From contig OX326958.1 in NCBI GenBank assembly GCA_946800325.1, positions 22,580,414 through 22,644,413 on the forward strand: 64,000 bases of DNA, written 5' to 3'. This DNA is from Luzula sylvatica (Eukaryota; Streptophyta; Magnoliopsida; Poales; Juncaceae). Shown in pieces: positions 24,503 to 37,422 of the stretch (position 1 is its first letter; each line of letters opens with the position of its first letter). The notes below the pieces were generated by a model. That model saw only the letters and a program-made list of their open reading frames with translations, made no database searches and was not told the DNA's origin. Position numbers and translations under genes: made by a program.

Positions 24503-27500
24503 GTCTCCCACTCAGTTTCAGATCTACCTAAAAGGTACTCATGTATATCACATATACACTATATCAGAGAATCTAGCCCGCGTATCATATACGCTAAAGC
24601 CATGCACATCCTATGTGCAAAAACTTGCAATCAAGCCCGACATAGTACGACTCGTTGTGTGACCGTGTATGTTCGTTTAACGATGGCAGTAGGCCGTTTC
24701 CATGGCACTACAAGCCCATGAGCGGGATCTAGTCACTCCATCATGGCTACCCATGTTAAAACGAAAAATGATTGTGATCATTGTGCCTATCTCGAATATC
24801 GGTTACTAGTTCTCTTGTTTGCGATATCCGTTAATCAAAAGTCATGGTGGTAGTCATCCTTATGTTTTGATTAACTATACTTATTTCTCGATTCCGAATT
24901 GAGTTAACAAATTACAATCGATATTAACTTTTAATATCATTGACTCTGGCCAGAGATTTCGTTAATCAATTCATCGAGCGGCCTAAGCGATATCTCTTCC
25001 TTTCGGAATAAACAATTCTTATCTTGGAGACTCATATTGAATTCCGTGTTTCGCACAATACCCAATGATGACCGTTTTGCCCTCCTGTTACGGTAGGCGT
25101 AAGGTCATATCAAAGCATTGTGTTACGCACGTAACGCAATCAATGGTCCCCTCAAGTGTGAAGAACCTAAAACCCCATCCGTCGCAAGTCCATCTATAAT
25201 GACTAAACCATGTCATGGTCTCGCGGCTTTGGTCATATCCAATACATGTAACCTAACATATATCTACGTTCCCGATTCGACAAGCACCTTGTCCCATGAT
25301 TAGCAAAACATAATCATCTCCTCGGCAAACGTACTAGTGTACACGTCCAGTCTATTATCTGATAATAGAAATGCTTCTCTCTTAAGCAAACTGATCCGCG
25401 ACTAGGGATGTTTAGAAATGACACTTTAAGTGTGACGGTTTTGCTGCACATAATCATCAATTATGCCGGCGTCCACACAAGTTCAAATCAGGGTTCATGT
25501 AACAATCATATTACACAACCCGCACACAGTTTTCATATAAGGTGAATGCATATTAATTTAAGTAAACAAAATTTTTAAAAGGGATGCATTCATATGGACT
25601 AAGTATTTGGGTGATACAACGTTTACCTATGGGTATCTCCATACCCATAACCTGCGAGGACTATCGTATTAGATTACTACACTCTACTCTCTTCTTCCTC
25701 CTCTAGGTATCTCCATACCCATAGTCATCGCATGACAGTCACGCGCGACTAGAGAGAGCGGTTTTGTAAACGGGTCCGCACGTTCCCGCTAGTGTTAATC
25801 ATCATCAGGATTGGAACATTTCCAATACCTACAATCATATCTTTTCACAAAATTTCATTGATCAAATGAAATTTTCTGAGTATTGGCTAGAAGTGGTTGT
25901 GACCTCGGCATTTTTGGCTTGTACTATTGCGTCTCACGCAATAAACAACCATAAATCCGATAACTCGTGACTACTAGAGTTTGGTCATGTATCCTTGATC
26001 CATACCACTTCCTTTTGCGATTAATAACCGCAATATACTCGCCTCCGTAAATAGATACATAAACTATTGGTCTTGTGGAACCTTTCCACATAACCGTGTT
26101 TTCATTTAAGCAAAACATCTACACACTTTGTGATCGAAAGTCGTGCTACATATTTGGACGTGCTTAATCTTTGGAAACTGTTGTTGTTATAACTTTTATA
26201 ACCAACACGTCCTCCACACCATTATAGATAAAATAAAATCCTGAATTCTTTCGCAAAGTATTCAAGGATAATCCTCACCGCTATCCATACAAATCTCGAT
26301 GGGTTTAAATATATATAACCATTATACATTCACAAGTGTTAGTCTCATGTAATCGAATTACATTCAAACTCATGTGATTCCCATGAATTTTATTGACGGT
26401 GAACTAGACGCTTTATTTGTATGACAGATAGCCACATACATATCATGACAGATATAATAGATCCTAACATCAAATGTAAGGCATCATTTTATTACTTTTC
26501 GCGCTGCTTGATGTCTCACATTGAGCCGTTGAAAATTTCTGTCATTCGACATTTCGATTTAACTCCGCCAAGGAGTAATATGTTGAAAACCATTTTCAAC
26601 AATATGTCGATATATGTGCTATAACATAGAACGAGGAACTTCTTAGATCTATCCTATAGATCTTCACGCTTATTTCATAAGCGGTCTCGCCTAAATCCTT
26701 TGTCGTTACAAGAAATATAACGTGGCTCCCACTAACCTTCATGTGTACACAAAGTTTCCATTCGTTCCGACAATGTTATAGCAGTTTATAACTTCATCAA
26801 AACGAATATTCCAATTCTGAGAAGCTTTCTCTAATCCATCATATGGATCGTTAAAGCCTGCATATCTTATCCCCGATTCTTATGAATCGACAAAACCGTA
26901 AGGTTGTGTCAAGTACACGTCCTTTAATAAAATTTCTGTTAAGAAATTCGGTTTCGACATCCATCTTGCCACATCATATAGTCATTATATGCGATTATGG
27001 CAAGCAAAATTTCGAGAAAGGGAAAGCATGGCAACATGCAAAAACGTTTCTTCATAGTCCGACTATGAATTGCATGAAACTCTTCACAAAAAGCCTCGCT
27101 TTACATATATGCGTATTCCTATCCATGTAGGTTCTTCATCTTGAAAAACCCACTCACATTTCACGGGTCTAACCCAGAAAGTAATGAAATCAAGTTCTGA
27201 ACTTGATAATTTACATGGATCGAATCTCAGATTTCATGACACCATGTCATGTGGAATCAACTTTTCATAGCATCCTTGTAGGATATCGAATCATCATATG
27301 ATTTCGATCTATCACCATTAGCCACGATAAATCCATATTTACCCGCTTATGATATAGCCTACTTGATCTACGAAAAATTCCTTTGTGTGTTCGACTTGCG
27401 TTCATCAACTCTTGATGAAGCCATGTCAACTTTCATCGGTACAATGTTCATTTTCAAATCTCGAACTCTTTCGAGATTTATTCTACTCCCACTAGCCCGC

Positions 27501-29877
27501 ATAGAGATAAATGGCACCAAGTTCCAAACTTGTGCGCATCTAGTCCTCCTCCAAGAAGGCATCTCTTCGAGCCACGAAAATCTCATTTTCGTCGGGACGT
27601 TAGAATTAATACACTTTAGTTTCCTTAAGGATAAACGAACAATTTTCAGATTTGGGATTGAGTTTAACCGAAACAAATTTCGAAATATACCCACATCCTC
27701 AAATCTGTACAAATGACCACTTCGGAACCATTCCGATCCATATCTCATATGGCGTCTTTTGTACCGATTAGAAGGTTTATGGTCCATATCTTATATGCAA
27801 CCATTCATTAGTGCCGCCGTCTCAAGGGCGTATCCCCAAAACATTTTTGGGAGATCCTATTGACTTATCATTTATCGAACCATGTCCAACATGCGTTCAT
27901 TTCCTCTTTTCTGACACATCTCAATGTTCCGAATAAAGGCAATCGTGAAACGATTCCACAATCATAAATGATCATCAATATTCATAACTCAAATATCGCC
28001 TCTTCGATCCTATCGAAAGGTTTAGCTCAAATACTCGCCTTCTCGATCCTATCGAAAAGCTTTGATTTTCTTGCTTAGTTGATTTCGTATTTCGTTTTTG
28101 AAACTCTTTGAACCTTTCAAAAGTCTCCGTTTCGGCACGCATTAAATATATATTTTCATATCTACTTTAACCGTCCATAAACGTAACAAAATACCGATAG
28201 CCTCCTCTTGCCTCGGAACTTATCGGAACATCATATGTAAATATAATTTCCAATAATTCGTTGGATCTTTCTCCAACCTTTGGAGAATGATGCCCTTTGT
28301 CGTCTTGCCTAATAAATAAGTATCACATTAATCAATCGAATCTAATTCGAATGATTCTAGCAATCCATCATATGGAATCTAGACACGCGAATCTCGTTTA
28401 TATGGCCAAGACGGCAATGCCAAAAGAAGCAATCAACCTCTTGGTTTAATCCTCCTCGGATTTCACCATTCTTTGAGTCATTAGTTTGGACAACTCTTTG
28501 TCCGAACTCTCCATTTTGGAAAACATTTTCCCAAAATACCCTTAGACATACATTTCTTTCGATCCCGCTTTTGAATTACAAGGACATCCACGCATCTATA
28601 TGAATTGGATTCCTCGGATACTCCGAGCATCTCCAATTCAAATTTAAATCGCATCTCATGCAATTTCGGGATCGACTTATCTATCGAATGCATATGATAT
28701 TCGGTCACGACGATCAAATCTCGTACCATCAACACACGAGTGTTAATCCAAGACCCATAAGGCGTCTCAAAATTAACCTACTCTTTGAGCCGCATTGAAT
28801 CATTCAACGCGCTCTAGCTCTTGAAACTATTTCATGAGCGTTGTGTTTTATTTTCATATACACCCGAATTCTCAAAACAATTTTGAGAAATATGCGTATA
28901 TACATGCCACCACAAGGCACGTAATATCGTTCGATTCCTTCTTAAAGTTTATCGAACCCGCTTTCTCTAAAGCCAATGCCTCGAGCCCCGAATCTACCAT
29001 TTCCGTGTCCAACACGTTCCTTTAAGTCTAAGAACTATTCTTTGACTATCAAGGTTAATAACGGTAATTCCGGCCCAAAAGCTATCTATCATCGATATAT
29101 TTGGTGTTGCTTGAAAACATAATTCTAAACGGATGATGAAGATTAACTCCTAACCGTGCGTACTTAATCTATATGCTTATATGATGAATATATGACAATG
29201 TTATTTTATCGAATCGGTAACCCTCATACCGATACGGGACTCCAAGTCCATAACATTCGAGATCCATATTTTACGATCCTCCCATAAGTGACTATGGCCG
29301 ACAAATGAGATCTCGATATTTTAGGTAGGATTAAATCCAATCGTATCCAATACGACTCTCTTTCCTTTATAGAATTTCGGTGATGGATCGTATCCTATAC
29401 AATCCCAGTTCCGTGTGTGCATTCTATCTATGCCCCGAACTCCAATCTGATTGGCTTGGACGGTCAAGTCACAACCGTATCCATCGTATCGTTCAATTGA
29501 ACTACTCACGTGCCCGACTATGGCCTGAAACCATGTGAGTCCCCAATTAACGCTTACCACCCGCACCAATATATACAATAGTACGTGCCCGACTATGGCC
29601 TGAAACCACGCACTATGTCATATCAATCTCGATGGTTGTGGATATGGAAGGCATTTCCATGACTTAAATATTATGAGGGATCATGCCATTGCATGTTTCT
29701 AAATTCGTGACATAATCATATTATATCACTATCACAAGTTTTTCTAATGCATATGCACTATCTATGGAGACTAAATTATTATAAATAATAATTAAATAAA
29801 TATGAAATAAATTGGTGCAAAGAATACGAATTTTCGAAGTGTGTAGTCAAAAAACAAATTTGGCAACCAGGGGCTTG

Positions 29878-30380
29878 TGCGTCATGATGCACCATAAGTT
29901 GCGTCATGATGCACTACCTCATGTAACTCTTTACACAGGATTTTTGTACAGTCCGTCATGACTGACAGTTTGGTGCGTCATGACTGACCAACATCAAAAA
30001 CTTCCAGGGGCCCTAGCGTCATGACTCACCAAATGGTGCGTCATGACTGACAAACAGCACCCGCTCGGTGCGTCATGACTGATCGATCGGTGCGTCATGA
30101 CTGACCAAAGGCACCCCCGCGAATCCGTGGCACCCGCTCGGTGCGTCATGACTGACCGATCGGTGCGTCATGACTGACCAAAGGCACCCCCGCGATTCCG
30201 TGGCACCCGCTCGGTGCGTCATGACTGACCGTGCGTTTTTTTTTGCCAATTCTGCCCTGATTTTGATTTCGTTTTTCATCGTTTCGAAAACGATCGATCG
30301 TGAAACTCTTTTCACGATCATGACTGACCAAAGGCACCCCCGCGATTCCGTGGCACCCGCTCGGTGCGTCATGACTGACC
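29878..30380 (-). repeat. GTCATGAC palindrome array in leader of element II
   Basis: At least ten copies of GCGTCATGA(C/T), most as GGTGCGTCATGACTGACC, around the palindromic core GTCATGAC. They sit between the same conserved leader blocks that flank the GC-rich cassette of element I. Confidence 0.8.
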
Positions 30381-30470
30381 GTGCATTTTTTTTTGCCAAT
30401 TCTGCCCTGATTTTGATTTCGTTTTTCATCGTTTCGAAAACGATCGATCGTGAAACTCTTTTCACGATCA
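30171..30470. repeat. 150-bp tandem duplication
   Basis: Positions 30171-30320 and 30321-30470 are two nearly identical 150-bp units starting TGACTGACCAAAGGCACC. The clear difference seen is GTGCGTTTT versus GTGCATTTT. The open frames on both strands here arise from this duplication and are not genes. Confidence 0.9.
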
Positions 30471-30652
30471 TTCCTAGATACTCTCAATCATCCTATGACC
30501 GATCTCTAGTGAGTTCACTTGTGATTTTAATCGAAATTCCTTTTCAATCACCAATTTTCATGCAAACGGGTACGAACTTTGATAACCCGTGCGTATATTC
30601 AATATACGACTATGATTCGACCCTTGAATCTCAGCGATCACTCTGATACCAC

Positions 30653-31720
30653 TGATGGGAATTATCCCGTCTCCGGGCCCGCGCAGCGGATATGAAGGCC
30701 CGGTCCGGTTCCCAAAATCCAAGAGCACGCTTCGATATCGAGGGTACGATGCAAAGTAGGATAGACGATTACCAGCGTGAAATTGATCACGCACGACGGG
30801 TTGATCGCTCGCATCCTTCTCTTCCTTCGGTGTCACGTTGGTGACTAGTCCGTACGTCCCATACCGCACGTCTCCCACCATCTTGACACGTTTCCGGTTG
30901 TCTTCGCGCGTTCCATGCCCGCACGCTTCCACAGCCCGTTACTCGATTACTTCACCGGTTTGATCACAACGAAGAGCCACATATGTCGCTCCTCTACCCG
31001 TATCCACCGTGAGTCGTAGCACCTCGGTCGCGGATGCATCTGCCTAGACGATGCACCGGCGAACTTGCATGATTGCGTTTCGATTCTCTAAGACGGAGAA
31101 AACTCTTTTCTCCTCTTTTCTCTTTCTCTCAATCTCTTCGCACTCTTTCATCATCTGATTAGAGTCTCATAATTTCTGGATAAAATCCATTAATTATCTG
31201 CACTGAACTTCTTAGAGAGAGAGAGAAACATCCTATATATACTCCATAGGATAAGGATGGGCCAAAAGGTATGTATATCTTCTATACACCTTTTCAAACA
31301 GAAAACTGCATACACCCTTTCAGTATTCTGTCAGAACGAAAATATTAAATCGTTCCAACCGACTTTGAACATTTACGAAACTTGTAGATAATCTTATTAT
31401 CTTTCCAACCCAATTGAATCCAGCCCAATTGGAGTTCGGACCCGAAAGTTACGCCCGTTTTACTGACGGTATGTCAAACCGTCGCACCCTTTCGGTATTC
31501 TATTAGAACGACACTGATACGTCGCTCAAATGGAACATCTTACAACATGAAAGTTCTAGATAATCTCATTATATAACTAATACAATTTGAATCATTCAAA
31601 TCGGAGTTACCTACTGAAAGTTATACCAGATTTACTAATCTGTTTAGTATGCCCACGAACGCGTACGTTCGTTTGTCCTACGTACCATTTTAGCGTTGAT
31701 CCAAAACTGTATTTCCTTCA
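30653..31720 (-). repeat. 5' LTR of element II
   Basis: Partner of 23436-24502. Followed on the minus strand by GTGGTATCAGAGTGATCG, the primer site. Confidence 0.87.
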
Positions 31721-32699
31721 ACCTTGATAGTCAAAGAATAGTTCTTAGACTTAAAGGAACGTGTTGGACACGGAAATGGTAGATTCAGGGCTCAAGGCTT
31801 TGGCTTTAGAGAAAGTCGGGTTCGATACACTTTAAGAAGGAATCGAACAATATTACGTGCCTTGTGGTGGCATGTATAGACGCAAATTTCTCAAAATTGT
31901 TTTGAGAATTCGAGTGTATATGAAAGAAAAACGCAAATCTCAAGAAATAGTTTCAAGAGCTAGAGCGCGTTGAATGGCTCAATGCGGCTCAAAGAATAGG
32001 TTAATTTTGAGACGCCTTATGGGTCTTTGATTAACACTTGTGTGTTGATGGTACGAGATTTGATCTTCGTGACCGAATATCATATGCATTCGATAGATGA
32101 ATCGATCCCGAAATTGCATGAGATGCGATGTAAATTTGAATAGGAGATGCTTGGAGTGTCCGGGAAATCCAAAGCATAGAGATGCGTGGATGTCCTAGTA
32201 ATTCAAGGGCGGGATCGAAAGAAATAAATGTCTTAAGGGTATTTTGGGAAAAAATTTCCAAACAGAAAGTTCGGATAAGGAGTTGTCCAAACTAATGACT
32301 CAAAGAACGGTGAAATCCGAGGAGGATTAAACCTAGAAGTTGATTGCTTCTTTTGGCATTGCCGTCTTAGTCATATGAATGAGATATGCGAATCTAGATT
32401 CCATATGATGGATTGCTAGAATCATTCGAATTAGATTCGATTGATTGATGCGATACTTATTTATTAGGCAATATGACAAAGGGCATCATTCTCCAAAGGT
32501 TGGAGAAAGATCCAACGAATTATTGGAAATTACATTTAGATGTAAATGTTCCGATAAATTCCGAGGCAAGAGGAGGCTATCGGTATTTTATTATGTTTAC
32601 GGACGGTTAAAGTAGATATGGTAATATATGTTTAATGCGTGCAGAAGCTGAGACTTTTGAAAGGTTCAAAGAGTTTCAAAAACAAAATATAAAATCGAC

Positions 32700-34830
32700 T
32701 TGGCAAGAAAATCAAAGCCCTTTCGATAGGATCGAGAAGGCGAGTATTTGAGCTACGCACTTCGATAGGATCGAAGAGGCGATATTTGAGTTATAAGTAT
32801 TGATTATCATTCATGATTGTGGAATCGTTTCACGATTATCTTCATTTCGGAACATCGCGATGTATTCGAAAAGAGGAAATGAACGCATGTTGGACATGGT
32901 TCGATAAATGATAAGTCAAACGGATCACCCAAAAATGTTTTGGGGATACGCCCTTGAGACAGCAGCACTAATGAATGGTTGCATATATGATATGGACCAT
33001 AAACCTTCTAATCGGTATAAAAGACGCCATATTAGATATGGATCGGAATGGTTCCGAAGTTGTCTTTTGTACAGATTTGTGGATGTGAGTATATTTCGAA
33101 ATTTGTTTCGGTTAAATTCAATCCCAAATCTGAAAATTGTTCATTTATGACATATATCCTTAAGGAAACTAAAGGATATTAGTTCTAACGTCCCGACGAA
33201 AATAAGATTTTCGTGGCTCGAAGAGATGCCTTCTTGGAGGAGGACTCGATGCGCACAAGTTTGAAACTTGATGTTGCTAATCTCTATGCGGGCTAGTGGG
33301 AGTAGAATAAATCTCGAAAGAGTTCGAGATCTGAAAATGAACATTTTACCGATGAATGTTGACACGACTTCATCAAGAGTTGATGAATACGAGTCGAACA
33401 CACAAAAGAATTATTTGTAGATCAAGTAGGCTATATCATAAGCCGGTAAATACGGATTTACCGTGGCTAATGATGATAGATCGAAATCATATGATGATTC
33501 GATATCCTACATGGATGCTATGAAAGGTTGATTCCACATGACATGATGTCATGAATTCTGAGATTCGATCCGTGTAAAATTATCAAGTTTAGAACTTGAT
33601 TTCATTACTTTCCGGGTTTAGACCCGTGAAAAGACAATGGGTTTTCAAGATGAGAACCGACACGGATAGGAATACGCATATATGTAAAGCGAGGCTTATA
33701 GCGAAGAGTTTCATGCAATTCATAGTTGGATTATGAAGAAACGTTTTCGCATGTTGCCATGCTTTCACATTCTCGAAATTCTGCTTGCCATGGTCGCGTA
33801 TTATGACTATGTGATGTGGCAAAATGGATGTCAAAACCGAATTTCTTGACAGAAATTTTATAAAAGGATGTGTACTTGACACAACCTTACGGTTTTGTCG
33901 ATTCATAAGAATCGGGGATAAGATATGCATGCTTTAACGATCCATATGATGGATTAGAGAAAGCTTCTCGGAATTGGAACATTCGTTTTGACGAAGTTAT
34001 AAACTGTTATAACATAGTCAGAACGAATGGAAACTTTGTGTACACATGAAGGTTAGTGGGAGCCGCGTTATATTTCTTGTAACAACACAAAATTTAGGCG
34101 AGACCGCTTATGAATTAAGCGTGAAGATCTATAGGATAGATCTAAGAAGTTCCTCGTTCTATGTTATAGCACATATATCGACATATTGTTGAAAATGGTT
34201 TTTCAACATATAACTCCTTGGCGGAGTTAAATCGAAATGTCGAATGACAGAAATTTTCAACGGCTCGATGTGAGACATCAAGCAGCGCAAAAAATAATAA
34301 TATGATGCCTTACATTTGATGTTAGGATCTATTATATCTGTCATGATATGTATGTGGCTATACGTCGTACACATAAGTCGTCTAATTTACCGTCAATAAA
34401 ATTCATGGGAATCACATGAGTTTGAATGTAATTCGATTACATGAGACTAACTCTTGTGAATGTATAATGGTTATATATTTATATACATACTGATTATGTA
34501 TATTTAAACCCATTGGAATTTGTATTAATAGCGGTGAATGTTATCCTTGAATAGTTTGCAAAAGAATTCAGGATTTTATTTAATCTATAATGGTGTGGAG
34601 GACGTGTTGGTTATAAAGAGTTATAACAACGACAGTTTCCAAAGATTTAGCACGTCCAAATATGTAGCACGACTTTCGATCACAAAGTGTGTACATGATT
34701 TGCTTAAACGAAAACATGGTTATGTGGAAAGGTTCCACATGACCAATAATGATTCTATTTACGGAGGCGAGTATATTGTGGTTATGAATCACAAAAAGGA
34801 AGCGGTATGGATCAAGGATACATGACCAAA
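32700..34830 (+). pseudogene. decayed copia pol of element I
   Basis: Plus-strand remnants in changing frames. Around 32880-32975 the integrase stretch ERMLDMV / SQTDHPKMFWGYALETAA is clear. Around 34745-34825 a piece reading GGEYIVVMNHKKEAVWIKD corresponds to the RNase H region (normally EAEY..A....EAVW). Frameshifts and stops leave no usable protein. Confidence 0.65.
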
Positions 34831-35941
34831 CTCTAGTAGTCACGAGTTATCGGATTTATGGTTGTTTATTGCGTGAGACGCAATAGTACAAGCCAAAAAT
34901 GCCGAGGTCACAACCACTTCTAGCCAATACTCAGAAAATTTCATTTGATCCATGAAATTTTGTGAAAAGATGTGATCGTAGGTATTGGAAATGTTGCAAT
35001 CCTGATGATGATTAACACTAGCGGGAACGTGCGGACCCGTTTACAAAACCGCTCTCTCTAGTCGCGCGTGACTGTCATGCGATGACTATCATGCGGGAAG
35101 AAGAGAGTAGAGTGTAGTTATCTAATACGATAGTCCTCGCAGGTTATGGGTATGGAGATATCCATAGGTAAACGTTGTATCACCCAAATACTTAGTCCAT
35201 ATGAATGCATCCCTTTTAAAAATTTTGTTTACTTAAATTAATATGCATTCACCTTATATGAAAACTGTGTGCGGGTTGTGTAATATGATTGTTACATGAA
35301 CCTTGATTTGAACTTGTGTGGACGTCGACATGGTTGAGGACCATGTGCAGCAAAACCGTCACACTTAAAGTGTCATTTCTAAACATCCCTAGTCGCGGAT
35401 CAGCTTGCTTAAGAGAGAAGCATTTCTATTATTAGATAATAGACTGAACGCGTACACTAGTACGTTTGCCGAGGAGATGATTATGTTTTGCTAATCATGG
35501 GACAAGGTGCTTGTCGAATCGGGAACGTAGATATATGTTAGGTTACATGTATTGGATATGACCGAAGCCGCGAGACCATGACATGGTTTAGTCATTATAG
35601 ATGGACTTGCGACGGATGGGGTTTTAGGTTCTTCAAACTTGAGGGGATCATTGATTGAGTTACGTGCGTAACACAATGCTTTGATATGATCTTACGCTCA
35701 CCGTAACAGGGAGTTAAAAGGGTCATCATTGGGTATTGTCCGAAACACGGAATTCAATGTGAGTCTCCAAGATAGGAATTGTTTATTCCGAAAGGAAGAG
35801 ATATCTCTTAGGCGCCGCTCGATGAGTCGATTAACGAAAACTGTGGCCACAGTCAATGATATTAATGGTTAATATCGATTGAAATTTGTTAACTCAACTC
35901 GGAATCGGGGAATAAGTGTAGTTAATCAAATTATAAGGATG

Positions 35942-35946
35942 ACTAT
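35942..35946. repeat. target duplication ACTAT of element III, left
   Basis: Identical 5 bp at 42068-42072. Confidence 0.9.
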
Positions 35947-37355
35947 TGTTGGTTCAAATTTCCTGATAGTTTGATTATTTCAAAACACTGTCATTACTAA
36001 TGTTTACATCCAGAAAAGTGCAGGATAACATAGGTACGATACGAAGATGAAGGAGGACTTGTGAAGGAGGACTTCATTGGATTACATCAAGAATCAAGAC
36101 ATGAAGTCTCAAGATAAACAAGAAAAGAAGAAAACATGGAAGGCCATTGGAATACATCAAGACTCAAGATGTTGAAGCCTTCCGTGAGTGGGATACGCCA
36201 CAAATAAACCATAGGTACAAACCTAGTAGAACTCAAGTAAAATCATGTTCAAAATAACAAAGAGTTCAGTCAAGCAGGAAGTGCGTTCTGAACGAACTCA
36301 AAGTCCGTTCAGAACGGACTTGCTAAATATCAAAACTTTAAAAGCTTGATTAGAATCAAACGTGTCACAGGGATGTGTGCGTTCGAACGAAGAATCATGT
36401 CCGTTCGAACGGATAATTAGAATCCGTTCAAACACCTTCTGAGTGCGTTGAACGGACAATCCTTCCTGTGAACGGAAAATGTCACAGGAATGTGTGCGTT
36501 CGAACTAACATCCATGTGCGTTCGAACGGACAACCTGGAATCCGTTCACCCACTTTTAAGTGCGTTGAACGGACTCTTGTTCCTGTGAACGCAAAATGCT
36601 ATGTATAATTGAGTCCGTTACGAACGGACATTGTACGTTCGAACGGACCCAAGATGTACTTGCACGTTATTTTGAAACGGCTAGTGCAAACTTCAAGTGC
36701 GTTCTGAACGAACTGTAATGCGTTCGAACGCACTGCAAGTTTTCTGAAGGATTTCTATAGAGAGTATAAATAGAATCCTTCATGGGTCTCTCTCTCCCAA
36801 CTCTTCATTTTTAAAACATTCAAACCTAAAAAGAGAGAAACCCTAAGCTGTGATTATCTATATCCATTGATAGCTTGAGAAACCTCTTTAGATCATTGAT
36901 CTACTTTCGATATTCTCCACTAATCGTATCCCACTCACGTGACCGATCACGTTGTAGCTCGATTAGTGAAAAAGTGTAATAGGCTAGTGCAACAAAGTGT
37001 AAAGAGCCTAAGCTATAGATCGATAGAAGCGTGTAAATCGATCTAGGCAAATCCTTGTAATCGAGTTGAGTTGGAATTCAATCGAAAGCCAAAAAGAGGC
37101 ACAAGGCATTCCCGGAGACGTAGGTACTCGCAAATAATTGAGTCGGTCAATTAAGCGAGTAAAGGGTGAGTTAAAGCTACAAAGCAACCACCTACCGAAC
37201 TTCGTAAACAAACATCTTGTGTCAAAGTGTTTGTACGGTATCATCTTTATCATCTAAATTATTATTTATTCCGCACCATAAATTAGGTTTAAATCTAAAC
37301 TAAGTATAAGTTAGATTGCCAAATTTACCCCCCTCTAGGTTAGAATTAACCAACA
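35947..37355 (+). repeat. 5' LTR of element III
   Basis: Holds a dense palindrome array (36280-36735), a TATA box TATAAATA at 36765-36772 and a CT-rich run after it. The 81-aa open frame on the opposite strand recurs in both LTRs and has no protein features. Confidence 0.93.
36280..36735 (+). promoter_or_regulatory. palindrome array upstream of the element III TATA box
   Basis: More than a dozen related motifs built on CGTTC..GAACG: the odd palindrome AGTCCGTTCAGAACGGACT (within 36301-36321), GTGCGTTCGAACG, GTCCGTTCGAACGGA, GTGCGTTGAACGGAC and others. The last, TGCGTTCGAACGCA, ends about 30 bp before TATAAATA. The location in U3 suggests binding sites for a dimeric regulator (inference). The same array recurs in the 3' LTR, with extra copies at 40341-40380. 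Confidence 0.75.
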
Positions 37356-37357
37356 AT

Positions 37358-37369
37358 TGGTATCAGAGC
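37358..37369 (+). other. primer binding site of element III
   Basis: TGGTATCAGAGC two bases after the LTR; complementary to the 3' end of initiator-Met tRNA. Confidence 0.9.
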
Positions 37370-37422
37370 AAGGTACTAACCATCTCTTTGAATATTAGGG
37401 ATAACTTGTACTTAACGATCAA

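Larger units (their letters stand above)
23436..31720 (-). mobile_element. Ty1/copia element II, inserted in element I
   Basis: A complete LTR-internal-LTR unit on the minus strand, with LTRs at 23436-24502 and 30653-31720 and a 5-bp duplication ACCTT (23431-23435, 31721-31725). Element I sequence continues across the insertion. The two LTRs differ at only a few positions by eye. The primer site is at 30651-30641 and the polypurine tract lies just above 24502. It belongs to the same family as element I in reverse orientation, so much of the window forms a giant inverted repeat. The gag-pol is decayed: frame pieces such as SVQKTPYEIWIG and DENEIFVARRDAFLEED (near 27500-27800) identify copia pol but are broken by stops. 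Confidence 0.87.

Noticed and set aside
30073..30646. Overlapping 113-158-aa frames on both strands
   Set aside because: Caused by the 150-bp tandem duplication and palindrome array in the leader of element II.
37008..37253. 81-aa frame found twice (again at 41720-41965)
   Set aside because: The repetition is simply the two LTRs of element III; no protein features.
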